Assembly (NCBI GenBank): GCA_934437695.1
Contig: CAKSAW010000004.1
Location: forward strand, 1-33,390
Direction: 5' to 3'
DNA: 33,390 nucleotides
From: an uncultured Blautia sp.
GTDB lineage: Bacteria > Bacillota > Clostridia > Lachnospirales > Lachnospiraceae
Shown here: in pieces, positions 33,095 through 33,390 of the stretch
Layout: each line of letters starts with the position of its first letter
Position numbering within the stretch: the stretch's first letter is position 1
Program-made: the position numbers and the translations under genes
Notes under the pieces: generated by a model
Database searches by the model: none
The model's input: only the letters and a program-made list of their open reading frames with translations
Told to the model about the DNA's origin: nothing

Positions 33095-33390
33095 ATGAGA
33101 AGAGTAGTGATCACAGGTATGGGAGCTATCACTCCTGTAGGTCTTAGTGTAGAAGAATTCTGGAACAGCGTAAAAGAGGGCAGAACAAACTTCGCAGAAG
33201 TAACCCGCTTTGACACAACAAAATACAGAGCACATATGGCAGCAGAAATCAACAATTTCAATCCAAAAGATTACATGGATTTTAAATCTGCCAAACGTAT
33301 GGAACTTTTCAGCCAATATGCAGTGGCTGCAGCAAAAGAAGCCATCGAGCAGTCCGGTCTTGATATGACAAAAGAAGATCCGTTCCGTGT
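33095..33390 (+). CDS. fabF: 3-oxoacyl-ACP synthase II, N-terminal part (cut by window end)
   Basis: The first 98 codons of a gene that runs off the window. The translation opens MRRVVITGMGAITPVG, followed by FWNSVKEGRTNFAEVTRFD and MDFKSAKRMELFSQYAVAAA, which is the standard start of FabF/KAS II condensing enzymes. AAAGGAG lies nine bases before the ATG. The active-site cysteine and histidines are beyond the edge and cannot be checked. It continues the fabD-fabG order. Confidence 0.9.
   Translation, partial: MRRVVITGMGAITPVGLSVEEFWNSVKEGRTNFAEVTRFDTTKYRAHMAAEINNFNPKDYMDFKSAKRMELFSQYAVAAAKEAIEQSGLDMTKEDPFR

Overview
The window looks like a chromosomal segment of a spore-forming, low-GC Gram-positive anaerobe, most likely a Lachnospiraceae member (Blautia-like). 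The evidence is AGGAGG-type ribosome binding sites and sigma-A promoters throughout, sporulation genes (spoIIGA-sigE, cotJA-cotJB-cotJC), and an adjacent DUF5717/DUF5716 gene pair that I know mainly from Lachnospiraceae. Nearly all the DNA is accounted for. I see no tRNA, rRNA, CRISPR array, transposase or prophage gene.

Layout. (1) 1-826: a secreted transglutaminase-like protein with cell-wall-binding repeats, on the minus strand. (2) 1075-6751: a three-gene operon of two giant-plus-partner unknowns (DUF5717, an Hsp70-like DUF5716 protein, a TPR protein) closed by a terminator. (3) 6761-9274: a polar amino-acid ABC importer (binding protein, permease, ATPase) with hairpins after the binding-protein gene. 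(4) 9286-12313: purB and purA, the two enzymes that make AMP from IMP (purB also acts earlier in the pathway). (5) 12331-14362: a membrane-anchored HAD hydrolase, a SEC-C protein and a short DUF218/YdcF protein. (6) 14390-15262: a YdiB-like shikimate dehydrogenase, minus strand. (7) 15345-17068: spoIIGA and sigE, preceded by a promoter resembling the Spo0A-activated spoIIG promoter. (8) 17147-18076: a PflX-like radical SAM protein. (9) 18241-21211: trkA-trkH potassium uptake operon on the minus strand with a structured leader. (10) 21404-22632: cotJABC spore-coat operon. (11) 22722-23522: an MBL-fold hydrolase. (12) 23594-29635: a TetR regulator divergent from an MMPL/RND transporter and a 1004-residue secreted heptad-repeat protein, with three copies of one palindromic operator. 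(13) 29703-33390: an FtsW/SpoVE-type SEDS protein, then acpP, fabD, fabG and the start of fabF, with two FabT-like palindromes.

How the parts work together. The sporulation genes fit one cascade: Spo0A~P would drive spoIIGA-sigE, SpoIIGA would process pro-sigma-E, and cotJABC is of a type driven by sigma-E. The most promising undescribed systems are the TetR-controlled MMPL transporter paired with a long extracellular heptad-repeat protein, and the DUF5717/DUF5716/TPR operon, whose middle gene reads as an Hsp70 with a degraded phosphate-2 loop and no helical lid. All functional calls are by recognition of motifs in the translated sequence; no database search was run.
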